64,000 bases of DNA from Bradyrhizobium septentrionale (GCF_011516645.4 NZ_CP088285.1:8698501-8762500), one strand, 5' to 3'; shown: positions 39,114 through 48,528, numbered from the stretch's first letter. Notes: a model not told the origin generated them from the sequence alone. Program-made: numbers and translations.

Positions 39114-40070
39114 TCAGGACGCCGACGGCACCGGAAAGGCGAGCGGCTTGCCGGCGAAGAACGCCTCGAGATTGGCGAGCACGCAGTCCTGCATCGCCAC
39201 ATGCGATTCCAGGGTGTGGCCGCCGATATGCGGGGACAGCACGACGTTGGGCAGCGCCGTCAGTTCGTCGGGCGCGTGCGGCTCCCTGGCAAACACATCG
39301 AGGCCGGCGCCCGCGATAGACTGATCGGCAAGGGCCGTAACCAGCGCCTTCTGGTCGATGACGGAGCCGCGCGAGATATTGACCACGATCCCGCTGCTGC
39401 CGAGCCGGCGCAGGATGTCGGCATTGACGGCATGGACGGTGTCCGTACCGGCGCGCACCGCGATCATCAGCACGCTGCACCAGTCGGCAAGCGCCTCGAG
39501 GCTCGGAAAATGCTGATACGGCACGTCCTGCCGTGACCGGCTGAAATAGCCGACCTCGGTTTCGAAGGCTGCGACGCGCGCCGCGATCTTGCGGCCGATC
39601 TCGCCGAGGCCGTAGACGCCGACCTTGCGGCCGCGCATGCCGGCCTGCGGCCGCATCATCGGCGACGGCTTGGCGCCGATCCAGTCGCCGCTGCGGACGT
39701 AATTGTCGGCGACCGGCAGGCGGCGGGCCGCCGCCAGCATCAGCGTCACCGCGATGTCGGCAACGGAGGCGGCATTGGCGCCGGGGCTGTGGCCGACCGC
39801 AATTCCGCGCCTTGCGGCGGCGGCAAGATCGATCCCCTCATATCCGGTGCCGTAGCAGATGATTGCGCCGAGCTTCGGCAGCATGTCCATCGCCTCACCG
39901 CCGAGCGGGGTCCCACCCGCCGTGATCATCGCCCGGATATCGCCAAGCTCCGCCGCCGAAAACACCTCGGTCAGCCGCTTGCCCGCCGCATTCAAGAGCT
40001 CGTAGCGCTCACCGAAGCGCACCAGTTCGTTTCTGGGAAAGCGTGAATAGACCAGGACCTTATCGGGCAT
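39114..40070 (-). CDS. D-isomer-specific 2-hydroxyacid dehydrogenase
   Basis: 318 residues. The Rossmann motif GLGEIG is at about 154-159 and the catalytic triad is Arg234 (NISRGSVID), Glu263 (DVFAREP) and His281 (LSPHIGG). The absence of extra domains places it with glyoxylate/hydroxypyruvate reductases of the GhrB/GyaR kind, NAD(P)H-dependent and cytoplasmic. The closest reaction is not certain. It is convergent with the ECF41 gene (7-nt gap) and 198 nt from rplA, a gap containing a dispersed repeat and the rplA terminator. Confidence 0.88.
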   Translation of the reverse strand: MPDKVLVYSRFPRNELVRFGERYELLNAAGKRLTEVFSAAELGDIRAMITAGGTPLGGEAMDMLPKLGAIICYGTGYEGIDLAAAARRGIAVGHSPGANAASVADIAVTLMLAAARRLPVADNYVRSGDWIGAKPSPMMRPQAGMRGRKVGVYGLGEIGRKIAARVAAFETEVGYFSRSRQDVPYQHFPSLEALADWCSVLMIAVRAGTDTVHAVNADILRRLGSSGIVVNISRGSVIDQKALVTALADQSIAGAGLDVFAREPHAPDELTALPNVVLSPHIGGHTLESHVAMQDCVLANLEAFFAGKPLAFPVPSAS

Positions 40071-40110
40071 TGTTGTTGTTTCCTGCGAGAGGCCTCACCT
40101 GGAGTCTTTT

Positions 40111-40203
40111 CCGTTCCGATTGAATCGGAACGGGCTCTGGATTGTTGTTTTGACGCGTTTTCTTCACGCGAACCGGTACCCACTTCGCTCGAAAACGCTC
40201 TGG
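40111..40203. repeat. Dispersed Bradyrhizobium-type repeat upstream of the dehydrogenase
   Basis: A 21-nt near-perfect palindrome (40112-40132; CGTTCCGATT, G, AATCGGAACG) is followed by GTTTTGACGCGTTTTC and, at the far end, CGAAAACGC, which pairs with GCGTTTTC. I recall this whole module as very abundant between genes in Bradyrhizobium and Rhodopseudomonas. Confidence 0.75.
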
Positions 40204-40243
40204 CAAAACGAAGGGGCGGAACCGGTTGCCCGATCCCGCCCCT
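40203..40243 (-). terminator. Likely terminator after rplA
   Basis: On the minus strand AGGGGCGG, a 16-nt loop, CCGCCCCT, then TCGTTTTG. The stem is 8 bp and the T tract is interrupted, so it is weaker than the rplQ and rpoC terminators. It begins 25 nt after the rplA stop. Confidence 0.6.
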
Positions 40244-40268
40244 CTTTATCTCGTCACGGCCAAAGACC

Positions 40269-40961
<693 letters not shown>

Positions 40962-40967
40962 GGCCCG

Positions 40968-41396
40968 TTACCCCGCAACTTCCAGACCCATCGAACGGGC
41001 AGAGCCCTCGACCATCTTCATGGCCGATTCGATGGTGTCGCAATTCAAGTCCTTCATCTTCTTCTCGGCGATCTCGCGCACCTGCGCCTTGGTCACCTTG
41101 CCGGCCTTGTCACGGCCCGGCGCCTTCGAGCCGGACTGGATCTTGGCAGCCTGCTTGAGGAAGAACGACATCGGGGGCGTCTTCATCTCGAAGGTGAACG
41201 AACGATCGGCGTAGATCGTGATCACCACCGGGATTGGGGTATTCTTCTCTTCCTTCTGGGTCTGCGCGTTGAACGCCTTGCAGAACTCCATGATGTTGAG
41301 ACCGCGCTGACCAAGCGCGGGACCGATCGGGGGCGAAGGATTCGCCGCACCGGCCGGGACCTGAAGCTTCAGGTATCCGGTCACTTTCTTTGCCAT
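40968..41396 (-). CDS. rplK: 50S ribosomal protein L11
   Basis: 142 residues, [20 protein letters not shown] onward, with the thiostrepton-site loop [17 protein letters not shown] and the RNA-binding C-terminal domain. Needed for GTPase activation and the stringent response. It follows nusG by 130 nt; no strong promoter was found in that gap, so it is probably co-transcribed with secE-nusG. Confidence 0.98.
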   Translation of the reverse strand: MAKKVTGYLKLQVPAGAANPSPPIGPALGQRGLNIMEFCKAFNAQTQKEEKNTPIPVVITIYADRSFTFEMKTPPMSFFLKQAAKIQSGSKAPGRDKAGKVTKAQVREIAEKKMKDLNCDTIESAMKMVEGSARSMGLEVAG

Positions 41397-41526
41397 TTAT
41401 CACTCCTGTTGTGCCGGACGATGCCGGCGGTTTCAGGTTCCGTGGTTCGGTTGAAGGGGCTGGCGACCGCCTCCTCCCTCCCACGGCCTCTCACTTGACG
41501 AGGGGCATATACCCCACGCCGTCCGG

Positions 41527-42060
41527 TCAGACCACCTTTTCGACCTGACCGAATTCCAGTTCCACGGGGGTCGCGCGTCCGAAGATCGACACCGCGACCT
41601 TCACGCGCGAACGCGCCTCGTCGATTTCTTCCACCACGCCGGAGAACGAGGCGAACGGGCCGTCGGCCACGCGCACGTTCTCGCCGATTTCGAACGACAC
41701 CGACGCCTTCGGACGCTCCACGCCCTCCTGCACCTGATGCAGGATCCGCATCGCCTCGGATTCCGAGATCGGCATCGGCTTGTTTTCCGCGCCGAGGAAG
41801 CCGGTCACCTTCGGGGTGTTCTTGATCAGATGGAACGCCTCGTCGGTCAGCTTCATCTTGACCAGCACATAGCCCGGGAAGAACTTGCGCTCGGCGTCGA
41901 TCTTGCGGCCGCGGCGCACCTCGGTGACCTTCTCGGTCGGCACCAGCACCTGCTCGAACAGCTCTTCCAGCCCGCGCTGCTTGGCCTGCTCGCGGATCGA
42001 TTCCGCCACCTTCTTCTCGAAATTCGAATAGGCGTGGACGATATACCAGCGCTTGTCCAT
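41527..42060 (-). CDS. nusG: Transcription termination/antitermination protein NusG
   Basis: 177 residues from MDKRWYIVHAYSNFEKKVAE. The NGN domain (with RKFFPGYVLVKMKL) is followed by a KOW domain (ENVRVADGPFASFSGVVEEI). It links RNA polymerase to Rho or the ribosome. ATG 42060 gives the family N-terminus and has GGGAAC upstream; an in-frame ATG at 42081 overlaps the secE stop as TGATG and would add seven residues. Confidence 0.96.
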   Translation of the reverse strand: MDKRWYIVHAYSNFEKKVAESIREQAKQRGLEELFEQVLVPTEKVTEVRRGRKIDAERKFFPGYVLVKMKLTDEAFHLIKNTPKVTGFLGAENKPMPISESEAMRILHQVQEGVERPKASVSFEIGENVRVADGPFASFSGVVEEIDEARSRVKVAVSIFGRATPVELEFGQVEKVV

Positions 42061-42080
42061 CAATTGAGTTCCCATGCTCA

Positions 42081-42272
42081 TCAGTGGATGCCCAGGATCA
42101 GCGTGATGAGATAGCGGATGATCTGGTCCGCGGCGAAGAAGAAGACCGAGGCCAGCGCCACCATCACGAACACCATGATGGTGGTGATGGTCGTCTCGCG
42201 ACGCGTCGGCCAGGTGACCTTGGCGGTCTCCGAGCGCACTTCCTGCAGGAATTTGAACGGGCTGAAAGCCAT
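42081..42272 (-). CDS. secE: Protein translocase subunit SecE
   Basis: 63 residues, MAFSPFKFLQEVRSETAKVT followed by WPTRRET, the amphipathic helix signature, then one transmembrane helix (about 28-55). This short single-span form is the rule in alphaproteobacteria. It stabilises SecY. The open frame extends upstream, but 42272 is the only start that gives a normal SecE. A clear promoter lies 170 nt upstream. Confidence 0.95.
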   Translation of the reverse strand: MAFSPFKFLQEVRSETAKVTWPTRRETTITTIMVFVMVALASVFFFAADQIIRYLITLILGIH

Positions 42273-42445
42273 CGTGGGATCCGCGTCCGTGACCGGACGA
42301 TTGCAACGTTTCAAGGAATCCGAACAGCCGACCTTGCGGACCCAGCCCTCGTTTGAAGGTTGAGCCGATAAACGAGCTCGAATGTTCGGGGAAGTAGGCC
42401 GCGCCGGATATCCGCCATCAAAGCGGGCCGGCTGCGAGTGCCGGG

Positions 42446-42474
42446 TATCTACTGCGGGACCGGCCAAACGTCAA
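42446..42474 (-). promoter_or_regulatory. Predicted promoter of secE-nusG(-rplKA)
   Basis: On the minus strand TTGACG (with preceding C, so CTTGAC), 17 nt, TAGATA; predicted start near 42440, giving a leader of about 170 nt. The remainder of the gap 42273-42644 shows no gene. Confidence 0.55.
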
Positions 42475-42644
42475 GGTCGGCGAGGTCGCGCCCCACGAGG
42501 GCCAAGCATGGGTCGAGCGGGCATTGATCCCTTTAGTTCAACAGCTTAGCCGGGGCGCCGGGGCAACTCCGGGACTTCCCGCCGGGAATTGGCGTCAAGA
42601 AGGTGCCCCTGTCGCGTGCGGTAACGCACACCGCCCCTCTTCGT

Positions 42645-43982
42645 CTAGGCCAGGACGGACTTCAGCGGCAGCAGCATCGATACCCGCAATCCGACCGGCT
42701 CCCACGGCTTCAGTTCGATGCTGCCACCATGGCGTTTGGCAATATCCTGGGCGATCGACAGCCCCAGCCCAAAGCCGCCGCTATCCTGCCGTGCGCTATC
42801 AGCCTTGAAGAAGGGTTCGAACACCTTGTCGCGCAGCGCCGGCGGGATGCCGGGCCCGTCGTCAACCACCTCGATCTCAATGTGGTTCGAGTCGGTGGGA
42901 CGGAGCGCGACCGCGACCGTGCTGCCGTGCTTGACTGCGTTCTCCACGACATTGGTGACGGCGCGCGACAGGGCGCGGGGCCGACAGGCATAGGGAAGAC
43001 GCGCAGGCCCGGCATAGGACACCGCGTGGCCCAAATCGGCGAACTCGGAACAGATGGTCTGCAGAAAGCTCGGCAGGTCGATGTGCGAGACTGCCTCCGA
43101 ACGCGCATCGTCGCGAAGATACTCCAGCGTCTCGTTGATCATGCGCGTGATCTTGGCGATATCGCCCAGCATTGCCGGGCGCAGAGTATCTTCTCCGACA
43201 CGCTCGGCGCGCAGCCTGAGCCGCGTCAGCGGCGTCCGCAGGTCATGACTGATTGCGGCCAGCATGCGGGTGCGATCGTCGAGCAGCGCGCGGATCCGGG
43301 TGCGCATGTCGTTCAGGGCGTCGGCGACCTGGGCGATTTCAAGCGGACCGCGCCGGCGCAGCGCCTCGGGAGCCCGCGGCGAGCGGCCGAACGAGGTTGC
43401 GGCGCTCGCGACTTCGGCCAGCGGCGCGATCACCCAGCGCACCGCATAGACCGACAGCAGCAGCATGGATATCAGCAGGATGATTGCCCCTCCGGCCGCT
43501 GGGCGGAGCAGAATGGACCAAAAGCCGCCATTGACCGCGACGTCGGCCATCAACGCGTGGCCGTCGTCGAGCTTCACGACCACCTGGGACGACGAACCTG
43601 CCGGATGGCGCAGTTCCTCCAGCAACTCAATTCCAGACTCGGCCGCCAGTTGCCGAAACGCTCGTATGGAAAACGGCCGCGTCTCTCCGGCCGTTCTCGG
43701 CACGAGTTCGCTCAATGCGACGCGCCTGACATCGAGACCGCCGCGCCTGGCCGCGGCCAGCAGTTCATCCGCGTCGGCTGGCGTCTTTGTGGAACGCAGC
43801 AGCTGCGCGACCTCCGAGACCCGCCCCGCAAGAAACTTCTGCGTGTCGTTGATCGAGGGAGAATCGAACAGAAAAATCACGGTCACCGCTGCGAGCGTGA
43901 TGCCGATCAGTTCCGAGAGCGCGACGAGGCTCATGAGTTGCGCAGCGATGCTGCGCGGCAGCAGCGGCTGCGCCCATCCCAT
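42645..43982 (-). CDS. Sensor histidine kinase, EnvZ-like
   Basis: 445 residues. Two membrane helices (about 17-38 and 164-184) flank a periplasmic region of about 125 residues. HAMP follows at about 185-235, then the H-box AISHDLRTPL with phospho-acceptor His246, N-box NVVENAVKHG, G1 DDGPGIP and G2 GGFGLGLS. ATG 43982 overlaps the response regulator stop as TGATG, so the pair is translationally coupled. The ligand is unknown. The periplasmic segment has no recognised sensor fold. Confidence 0.92.
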   Translation of the reverse strand: MGWAQPLLPRSIAAQLMSLVALSELIGITLAAVTVIFLFDSPSINDTQKFLAGRVSEVAQLLRSTKTPADADELLAAARRGGLDVRRVALSELVPRTAGETRPFSIRAFRQLAAESGIELLEELRHPAGSSSQVVVKLDDGHALMADVAVNGGFWSILLRPAAGGAIILLISMLLLSVYAVRWVIAPLAEVASAATSFGRSPRAPEALRRRGPLEIAQVADALNDMRTRIRALLDDRTRMLAAISHDLRTPLTRLRLRAERVGEDTLRPAMLGDIAKITRMINETLEYLRDDARSEAVSHIDLPSFLQTICSEFADLGHAVSYAGPARLPYACRPRALSRAVTNVVENAVKHGSTVAVALRPTDSNHIEIEVVDDGPGIPPALRDKVFEPFFKADSARQDSGGFGLGLSIAQDIAKRHGGSIELKPWEPVGLRVSMLLPLKSVLA

Positions 43983-44728
43983 CAGATCTGCTCGACCGCA
44001 GGCGTGAAGAGGTAACCGCCGAGCCGCACCGTCCTGATCATCGTCCGGTCCTTCGGATCCGGCTCGATCTTCTGCCTGATGCGGCTGATATGGACGTCGA
44101 CGCTGCGCTCGACCGATGCGATCAGGCCGCCGAAGGCCTGCTCGATCAGCTGTTCGCGCGACAGCACCTGCCCCGGATTGCGGCAGAACGCCAGCAACAG
44201 GTCGAACTCGGCCCCGGTCAGCGTGATCCGGACACCGGCGGGGTCATGCAGTTCGCGCGTGGTGGGATTGATCCGCCAACCGGCGAAGGTCAAAGGACGC
44301 GGTCGCGAGCGCGACGCAGTGCCGCTCTCGACCCGGCGCAACAGCGCGCGGATGCGGGCCACCAGCTCGCGCGAATTGAACGGCTTGGTGACATAGTCGT
44401 CGGCGCCGAGTTCGAGGCCAAGGATGCGGTCGATGTCCTCGCTCCGTGCCGTAACCATGATGATGGGAATCGAGGACGACATGCGCAGGCGTCGGCAGAT
44501 GCTCAGCCCGTCCTCGCCCGGCAGCATCACGTCGAGCACGATGAGATCGAAGCTCTCGCGCTTGAGCAGCGCATCCATCTCGATGGCCGAACCGACCAGC
44601 ACCACTCTGAAGCCGTTGTCCTGGAGGACTTCGGCCAGCATGCGCGCGATATCGGCGTCGTCCTCGACGCAGAGGATGCGCGCGTTGGTGACGGGGAAAG
44701 CCACGAGGTCGTATTCCAGGATTTGCAT
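43982..44728 (-). CDS. OmpR-family response regulator
   Basis: 248 residues. The receiver domain has the acidic pocket VEDDAD (21-26), phospho-acceptor Asp66 (LIVLDVMLPG), and the Thr and Lys switch residues in VTARSED and VTKPF. A winged-helix DNA-binding domain is at about 150-245 (SVERSVDVHISRIRQKIEPD). The start is ATG 44728; a GTG immediately upstream is equally possible and neither has a good ribosome site. It forms an operon with the kinase. A candidate binding site lies in the divergent gap before the lipoprotein gene. Confidence 0.93.
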   Translation of the reverse strand: MQILEYDLVAFPVTNARILCVEDDADIARMLAEVLQDNGFRVVLVGSAIEMDALLKRESFDLIVLDVMLPGEDGLSICRRLRMSSSIPIIMVTARSEDIDRILGLELGADDYVTKPFNSRELVARIRALLRRVESGTASRSRPRPLTFAGWRINPTTRELHDPAGVRITLTGAEFDLLLAFCRNPGQVLSREQLIEQAFGGLIASVERSVDVHISRIRQKIEPDPKDRTMIRTVRLGGYLFTPAVEQI

Positions 44729-44845
44729 CACGGTATTTTAGAGGCGCCGGCCTCACATGCGCAGCGTGCAAATATAGCGTTTTGTTAAGCCTGCACGTCC
44801 AAATGTGGCTCAAATAGGTCGCGCGGTTTCACGGCCTACATCTGA

Positions 44846-44861
44846 CTTAATATCTCTTAAT
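44846..44861 (+). promoter_or_regulatory. Tandem CTTAAT direct repeat, candidate OmpR-type operator
   Basis: CTTAAT at 44846-44851 and again at 44856-44861, exactly 10 bp apart, one helical turn. This is the usual geometry for paired OmpR-family monomers. It lies between the divergent regulator gene and the DUF3313 lipoprotein gene, about 20-25 nt before a -10-like CTATCG at 44883. Confidence 0.5.
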
Positions 44862-44933
44862 CCCGACCCGGGCGGCCCTGTTCTATCGTGACGTGCGATC
44901 GTTCGTGGGGTGAGCGGTCGTTCGAGGGGTGAC

Positions 44934-45842
44934 ATGAGATTAGAATTTCTGCCGGGCGCTGCGGCTGCTGCGCAGGGCACGGGCCGGGCGTCGCGCGATG
45001 GCCAGCGCAATCGCTCATCCTCACTTGCCGGCGCTGCTCTTGCGATGGTGTTGTTGTCGGGCTGTGCCAGCGCGCCGATGACGCGGGGCGGATCACTAGC
45101 GTCCTACGACAATCTCACGCAATCCGACGGGCTGCTGGCGAAGTCGCTGGTTCGCGTCAACAAGGACGACGTCCTTGCCGCAAAGACCATCCATATCGTT
45201 CCTGCGACCTTCTCGCAGGGCGCGTCGCCGACGCTGTCGCAAGAGCAGAGGAAGCTGGTGGCCAATGCCATCGATCGTTCGCTCTGCGTCGGCCTGAGCG
45301 AGCGGCTTCAGGTCGTTGCGCTCGATCAGCCTGCGGATCTCACCGCATACGCGCGCGTCACGCAGGCGGCGCCGACGGACGAAGTCGCTGCGGGCGCTTC
45401 CAAGGTGGTCGGCATCCTGCCGACCGCGCTCGGCGCAGGCGTGCCCGTGCCGGTGCCGCGGTTGCCGGTCGGGCTCGGCAGCCTGACGGTCGAAGCCGAG
45501 GTGCGCGATCCGGCCAGCCGCCAGCAGGCGGCGATGATCTGGGCTCGCGGCGCAAATTCATTCACCAGTTCGCCGATGGTCTCGAGTGCCGGTGACGCCT
45601 ACGAACTCGCCTCCTCGTTCAGTGACGATTTCAGCAAGCTCGTGGTCACCGGAACTACGCCGTTCGGAAAGCCACCGGACCTGCCATCGTTCGACAAGAT
45701 CGGCGCGTCGTTCGGCGGCAAGCCGAAATACGCAGCCTGCGAAGCGTTCGGGCGCAATCCCGGCCTGGTCGGGATGGCCGCCGGCAAGCTCGGATTGCCG
45801 CCGGAGTGGTCGGACAAGGGAGCGCCGACAGCGGGCCAGTGA
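44934..45842 (+). CDS. DUF3313-family lipoprotein
   Basis: 302 residues. A long N-region is followed by a hydrophobic stretch and the lipobox LLSGC with the acylated Cys at 44. The mature part (SYDNLTQSDGLLAKSLVRVN onward) resembles DUF3313, a family of outer-membrane-facing lipoproteins of unknown role. GAGGGG lies 5 nt before the ATG. The signal peptide's n-region of about 30 residues is longer than usual. It is divergent from the two-component operon and a plausible regulatory target of it. Confidence 0.8.
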   Translation: MRLEFLPGAAAAAQGTGRASRDGQRNRSSSLAGAALAMVLLSGCASAPMTRGGSLASYDNLTQSDGLLAKSLVRVNKDDVLAAKTIHIVPATFSQGASPTLSQEQRKLVANAIDRSLCVGLSERLQVVALDQPADLTAYARVTQAAPTDEVAAGASKVVGILPTALGAGVPVPVPRLPVGLGSLTVEAEVRDPASRQQAAMIWARGANSFTSSPMVSSAGDAYELASSFSDDFSKLVVTGTTPFGKPPDLPSFDKIGASFGGKPKYAACEAFGRNPGLVGMAAGKLGLPPEWSDKGAPTAGQ

Positions 45843-45894
45843 TTGCGTTTGCCCGGACGCGGGCCGATGCTTCGGATCGTGCCCTGCCCGTGTC

Positions 45895-47508
45895 CTATCC
45901 GGCAAAGCTCTTCTGGACCGCCTGGTCGAGCGTGGCGCCGCCGAGATAGCGCTGGCGCAACTCGCGCTTGAGCAGCTTGCCGCTCGGGTTCTTCGGCAGG
46001 CTGTCGACGAAGATGACCTGCTTCGGCACCTTGAAATGGGCCATCGACGCCGCGCAATGCTTGATGACGGCGTCGGCCTCGAGGCGCGCGCCGGCCTTGA
46101 CCACCACGATCGCGGTCACCGCCTCGATCCAGCGCGGATCGGGCAGCCCGACCACCGCCACCTCCGACACCGCAGGCAGCCGGTAGATCATCTCCTCGAC
46201 CTCGCGGCTAGCGACGTTCTCGCCGCCGCTCTTGATCATGTCCTTCACGCGATCGACCACGGTGATGTAGCCCTCGGCATCGACAGTCGCGAGATCGCCG
46301 GAATGAAACCAGCCGCCGGCGAACGCGGCCGCGGTCTTGACCGGGTCGTTGTAGTAGCCGGACAACAGATGCGGCGAACGATGCACGATTTCGCCGACCT
46401 CCCCGACCCCGACGTCGGTCATGTCGGAATTCACCACCCACGTCTCGACATTGATCGCGGGCTTGCCGGCTGATCCGGCCTTCGGCAGCTGGTCTTCCGG
46501 CGCCAGCACGGTTGCGAGCGGTGCGATCTCGGTCTGGCCGTAGAAATTCCAGAACTTCACATCGGGCAGCCGGCGCTGCAGTTCGAGCAGCACCTCGACC
46601 GGCATGATCGAGGCGCCGTAATAGCCCTTGCGCAGGGTCGACAGATCGGTGCGATCGAACGAAGGCGAGCGCAGCATCGCGATCCAGATCGTCGGCGGCG
46701 CGAAGAACGCGTTGATGCTGTGGGCTGCGATCAGCGCCAGCACATTGTCAGGCACCGGCTTGCCGGTAATGAGACTGGTGGCGCCGAGATAGATCGCGGG
46801 GCCCAGGAAGACGTCGAGCTGTGCGCAGTGATAGAGCGGCAGCGCGTGCAGCACGGTGTCGTCGGTCGTCATGCCGCCGTCGATGATGCAGCTGACATAC
46901 TGCCACATCACGGCTTCATGGGTGAGGATCGCGCCCTTCGGCAACGACTCGGTGCCGCTGGTGTAGATGATCTGTGCTGGATCGCGGCTGTCGACCGAGA
47001 CATCAGGTGCGGATGCGTCGCTGTGCAGCAGGTTGTCGAAGGTCGTGATGCCCTCTGGCGCGGTGGCCGGGTCCTCGCCCGGCAGCCAGATCAGGGTTTC
47101 GACCGCCGAGCCCTTGGCGGCCGCGGCGTGCGCGGTCTCCACGAAATCCGGGCCGACCGCGAGCAGTTTTGCGCCGGAATTGGCGAGGATGAAATTGATC
47201 TCGTCCGGATTGAGCATGAAGTTGATCGGCACCAGGATCGCACCGATCCGCGCCACCGCGAAGCGCAGCGCGGCGAAGCCATGGGAGTTGCGCGACAGCA
47301 CCGCGAGCCGGTCGCCCTTCGCGACGCCAAGCGCGAGCAATCCGCGCCCGAGCCGGTTGCAGATCGCGTCCATCTCCGCAAAGGTCCAGCTCACCGCGCC
47401 GCAGATCAGCGCGGTCTTGTTGGGGTAGCGCTTGGCCGACCGGCGCAGCAGGTCGCCGATGCTGTGCTCGCGGGCGCGTTGAATGGTTGCTGCGATATCT
47501 CCGCTCAT
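45895..47508 (-). CDS. Acyl-CoA synthetase (AMP-forming ligase)
   Basis: 537 residues. AMP-binding motifs: YTSGTESLPKGAI (A3, near 187-199), YGQTE (A5), and the C-terminal catalytic lysine in KNPSGKLLKREL. It activates a carboxylic acid to the acyl-CoA through an acyl-adenylate. Substrate class (fatty, aromatic or terpenoid acid) cannot be told. It lies 54 nt after the GntR-family regulator gene on the same strand, likely one operon, and near the orphan binding protein, suggesting uptake and activation of one acid. Confidence 0.9.
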   Translation of the reverse strand: MSGDIAATIQRAREHSIGDLLRRSAKRYPNKTALICGAVSWTFAEMDAICNRLGRGLLALGVAKGDRLAVLSRNSHGFAALRFAVARIGAILVPINFMLNPDEINFILANSGAKLLAVGPDFVETAHAAAAKGSAVETLIWLPGEDPATAPEGITTFDNLLHSDASAPDVSVDSRDPAQIIYTSGTESLPKGAILTHEAVMWQYVSCIIDGGMTTDDTVLHALPLYHCAQLDVFLGPAIYLGATSLITGKPVPDNVLALIAAHSINAFFAPPTIWIAMLRSPSFDRTDLSTLRKGYYGASIMPVEVLLELQRRLPDVKFWNFYGQTEIAPLATVLAPEDQLPKAGSAGKPAINVETWVVNSDMTDVGVGEVGEIVHRSPHLLSGYYNDPVKTAAAFAGGWFHSGDLATVDAEGYITVVDRVKDMIKSGGENVASREVEEMIYRLPAVSEVAVVGLPDPRWIEAVTAIVVVKAGARLEADAVIKHCAASMAHFKVPKQVIFVDSLPKNPSGKLLKRELRQRYLGGATLDQAVQKSFAG

Positions 47509-47562
47509 TTGTCCCTCCCGAATGTGCTTGTTGTCGTTGTCTTGTCTTCGTCGCGCCGCCCG

Positions 47563-48327
47563 CTACTGCCGGGCGGCGTAAGCGTGTTCCATGTAGGTGT
47601 GCTCGACCGAGCGATCGAGCGAGGCGATCTTCTCGAAGCCGCGTCGCCAGTCCTGCAAATGCCGCCGCGTCCACAGCACGCCGGCCTCCTTGTCGCGCCG
47701 CTTGATCGCATCAAGGATATGGCGATGCGCCTCGATGAGGCGCGTGCCGCCCTCCGGCACGCCGCCGACGATCATCTCGGTGGTCGGAAAGAACAGCTGC
47801 GCGGCGGGCTCTCGCGCGAGCTGCAGCACGCGGTTCTGCGAGGCCTTGGCCATCAGCACGTGGAATTCCGCATCGAGTTCGGCAAGATCAGCCGGACTGC
47901 CGACCACCGCCGCGCTGCGCTCGAGATTGCCGGCAAGCTCGGCGATGTTCTCCTCGGTCGCGCGCTCCACCGCGCCCTCGACGCTCGCGACCTCCAGCGT
48001 CATCGAGGTCTCGAACAATTCGCGGAACGTCACCTCGTGCAGGATCAGCGCGCGCGACAGCCGGGTGGCGAGCTTGTTGTAGCGCGGCAGGCAGGCCTGC
48101 AAGCGGCGGCTGGAATCGCGGCGGATCAGACCGCCCTCCTCGAGCACGCGAATGCCTTCGCGCACCGTCGAGCGGTTGACACCGAACTGCGCGACGAGCT
48201 GCTGCTCGGTGCCGATCGGCTCGCCCGGCTTGATCCGGCCGTTGATGATTTCGCGTTCGATCGCGTCCGCGACCTTCTGGTAGGCCGGCGCGACATCGAT
48301 GCGCCGGAACAGCGGCGTGGCGGGCAT
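47563..48327 (-). CDS. GntR-family transcriptional regulator, FCD (FadR) type
   Basis: 254 residues. A winged helix at about 15-75 (GEPIGTEQQLVAQFGVNRST followed by VREGIRVLEEGGLI) and an all-helical FCD ligand domain at about 95-230 with metal-binding residues such as the Asp in LDAEFHVLM and His in EAHRHILDAI. ATG 48327 gives the normal N-terminus; the open frame goes on upstream without support. A perfect TTTGTCGGACAAA palindrome lies 30 nt upstream and an identical one at the divergent binding-protein promoter, so it probably controls both genes and itself. Confidence 0.9.
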   Translation of the reverse strand: MPATPLFRRIDVAPAYQKVADAIEREIINGRIKPGEPIGTEQQLVAQFGVNRSTVREGIRVLEEGGLIRRDSSRRLQACLPRYNKLATRLSRALILHEVTFRELFETSMTLEVASVEGAVERATEENIAELAGNLERSAAVVGSPADLAELDAEFHVLMAKASQNRVLQLAREPAAQLFFPTTEMIVGGVPEGGTRLIEAHRHILDAIKRRDKEAGVLWTRRHLQDWRRGFEKIASLDRSVEHTYMEHAYAARQ

Positions 48328-48356
48328 CTTCAGTTCCCCCGGGCTTCCGATTGTTG

Positions 48357-48369
48357 TTTGTCGGACAAA
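48357..48369. promoter_or_regulatory. FCD-regulator operator, copy 1 (gntR side)
   Basis: TTTGTCGGACAAA, a perfect palindrome around one central base. FadR-type regulators commonly use TTGTC-N-GACAA-like sites. It lies 30 nt before the regulator's ATG. Confidence 0.8.
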
Positions 48370-48441
48370 TGATAAGGCGAAGGCCCCTGGAGCGTCAAAT
48401 AGGCTGCCTACAGCCTGAATGTCGCACCCTGCCGGCAAGAA

Positions 48442-48470
48442 TTGACAGCGGAACCGGGCAAATCTAGCTT
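48442..48470 (+). promoter_or_regulatory. Promoter of the binding-protein gene
   Basis: TTGACA, 17 nt, TAGCTT, followed by the second operator that begins inside the -10. The arrangement predicts direct repression at this promoter. Confidence 0.6.
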
Positions 48471-48481
48471 TGTCGGACAAA
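48469..48481. promoter_or_regulatory. FCD-regulator operator, copy 2 (binding-protein side)
   Basis: Identical TTTGTCGGACAAA palindrome, overlapping the last two bases of the -10 and the likely start site. The two copies are 112 nt apart in the divergent intergenic region and share flanking bases TGATAAG / CTAATAAG. Confidence 0.82.
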
Positions 48482-48528
48482 CTAATAAGAACATCAAGCC
48501 GATAAGAAAATCTGGGAGGTCCATCATC

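Noticed and set aside
42273..42467. A longer SecE of 128 residues
   Set aside because: The added part is upstream DNA containing the predicted promoter; the 63-residue form matches the family.
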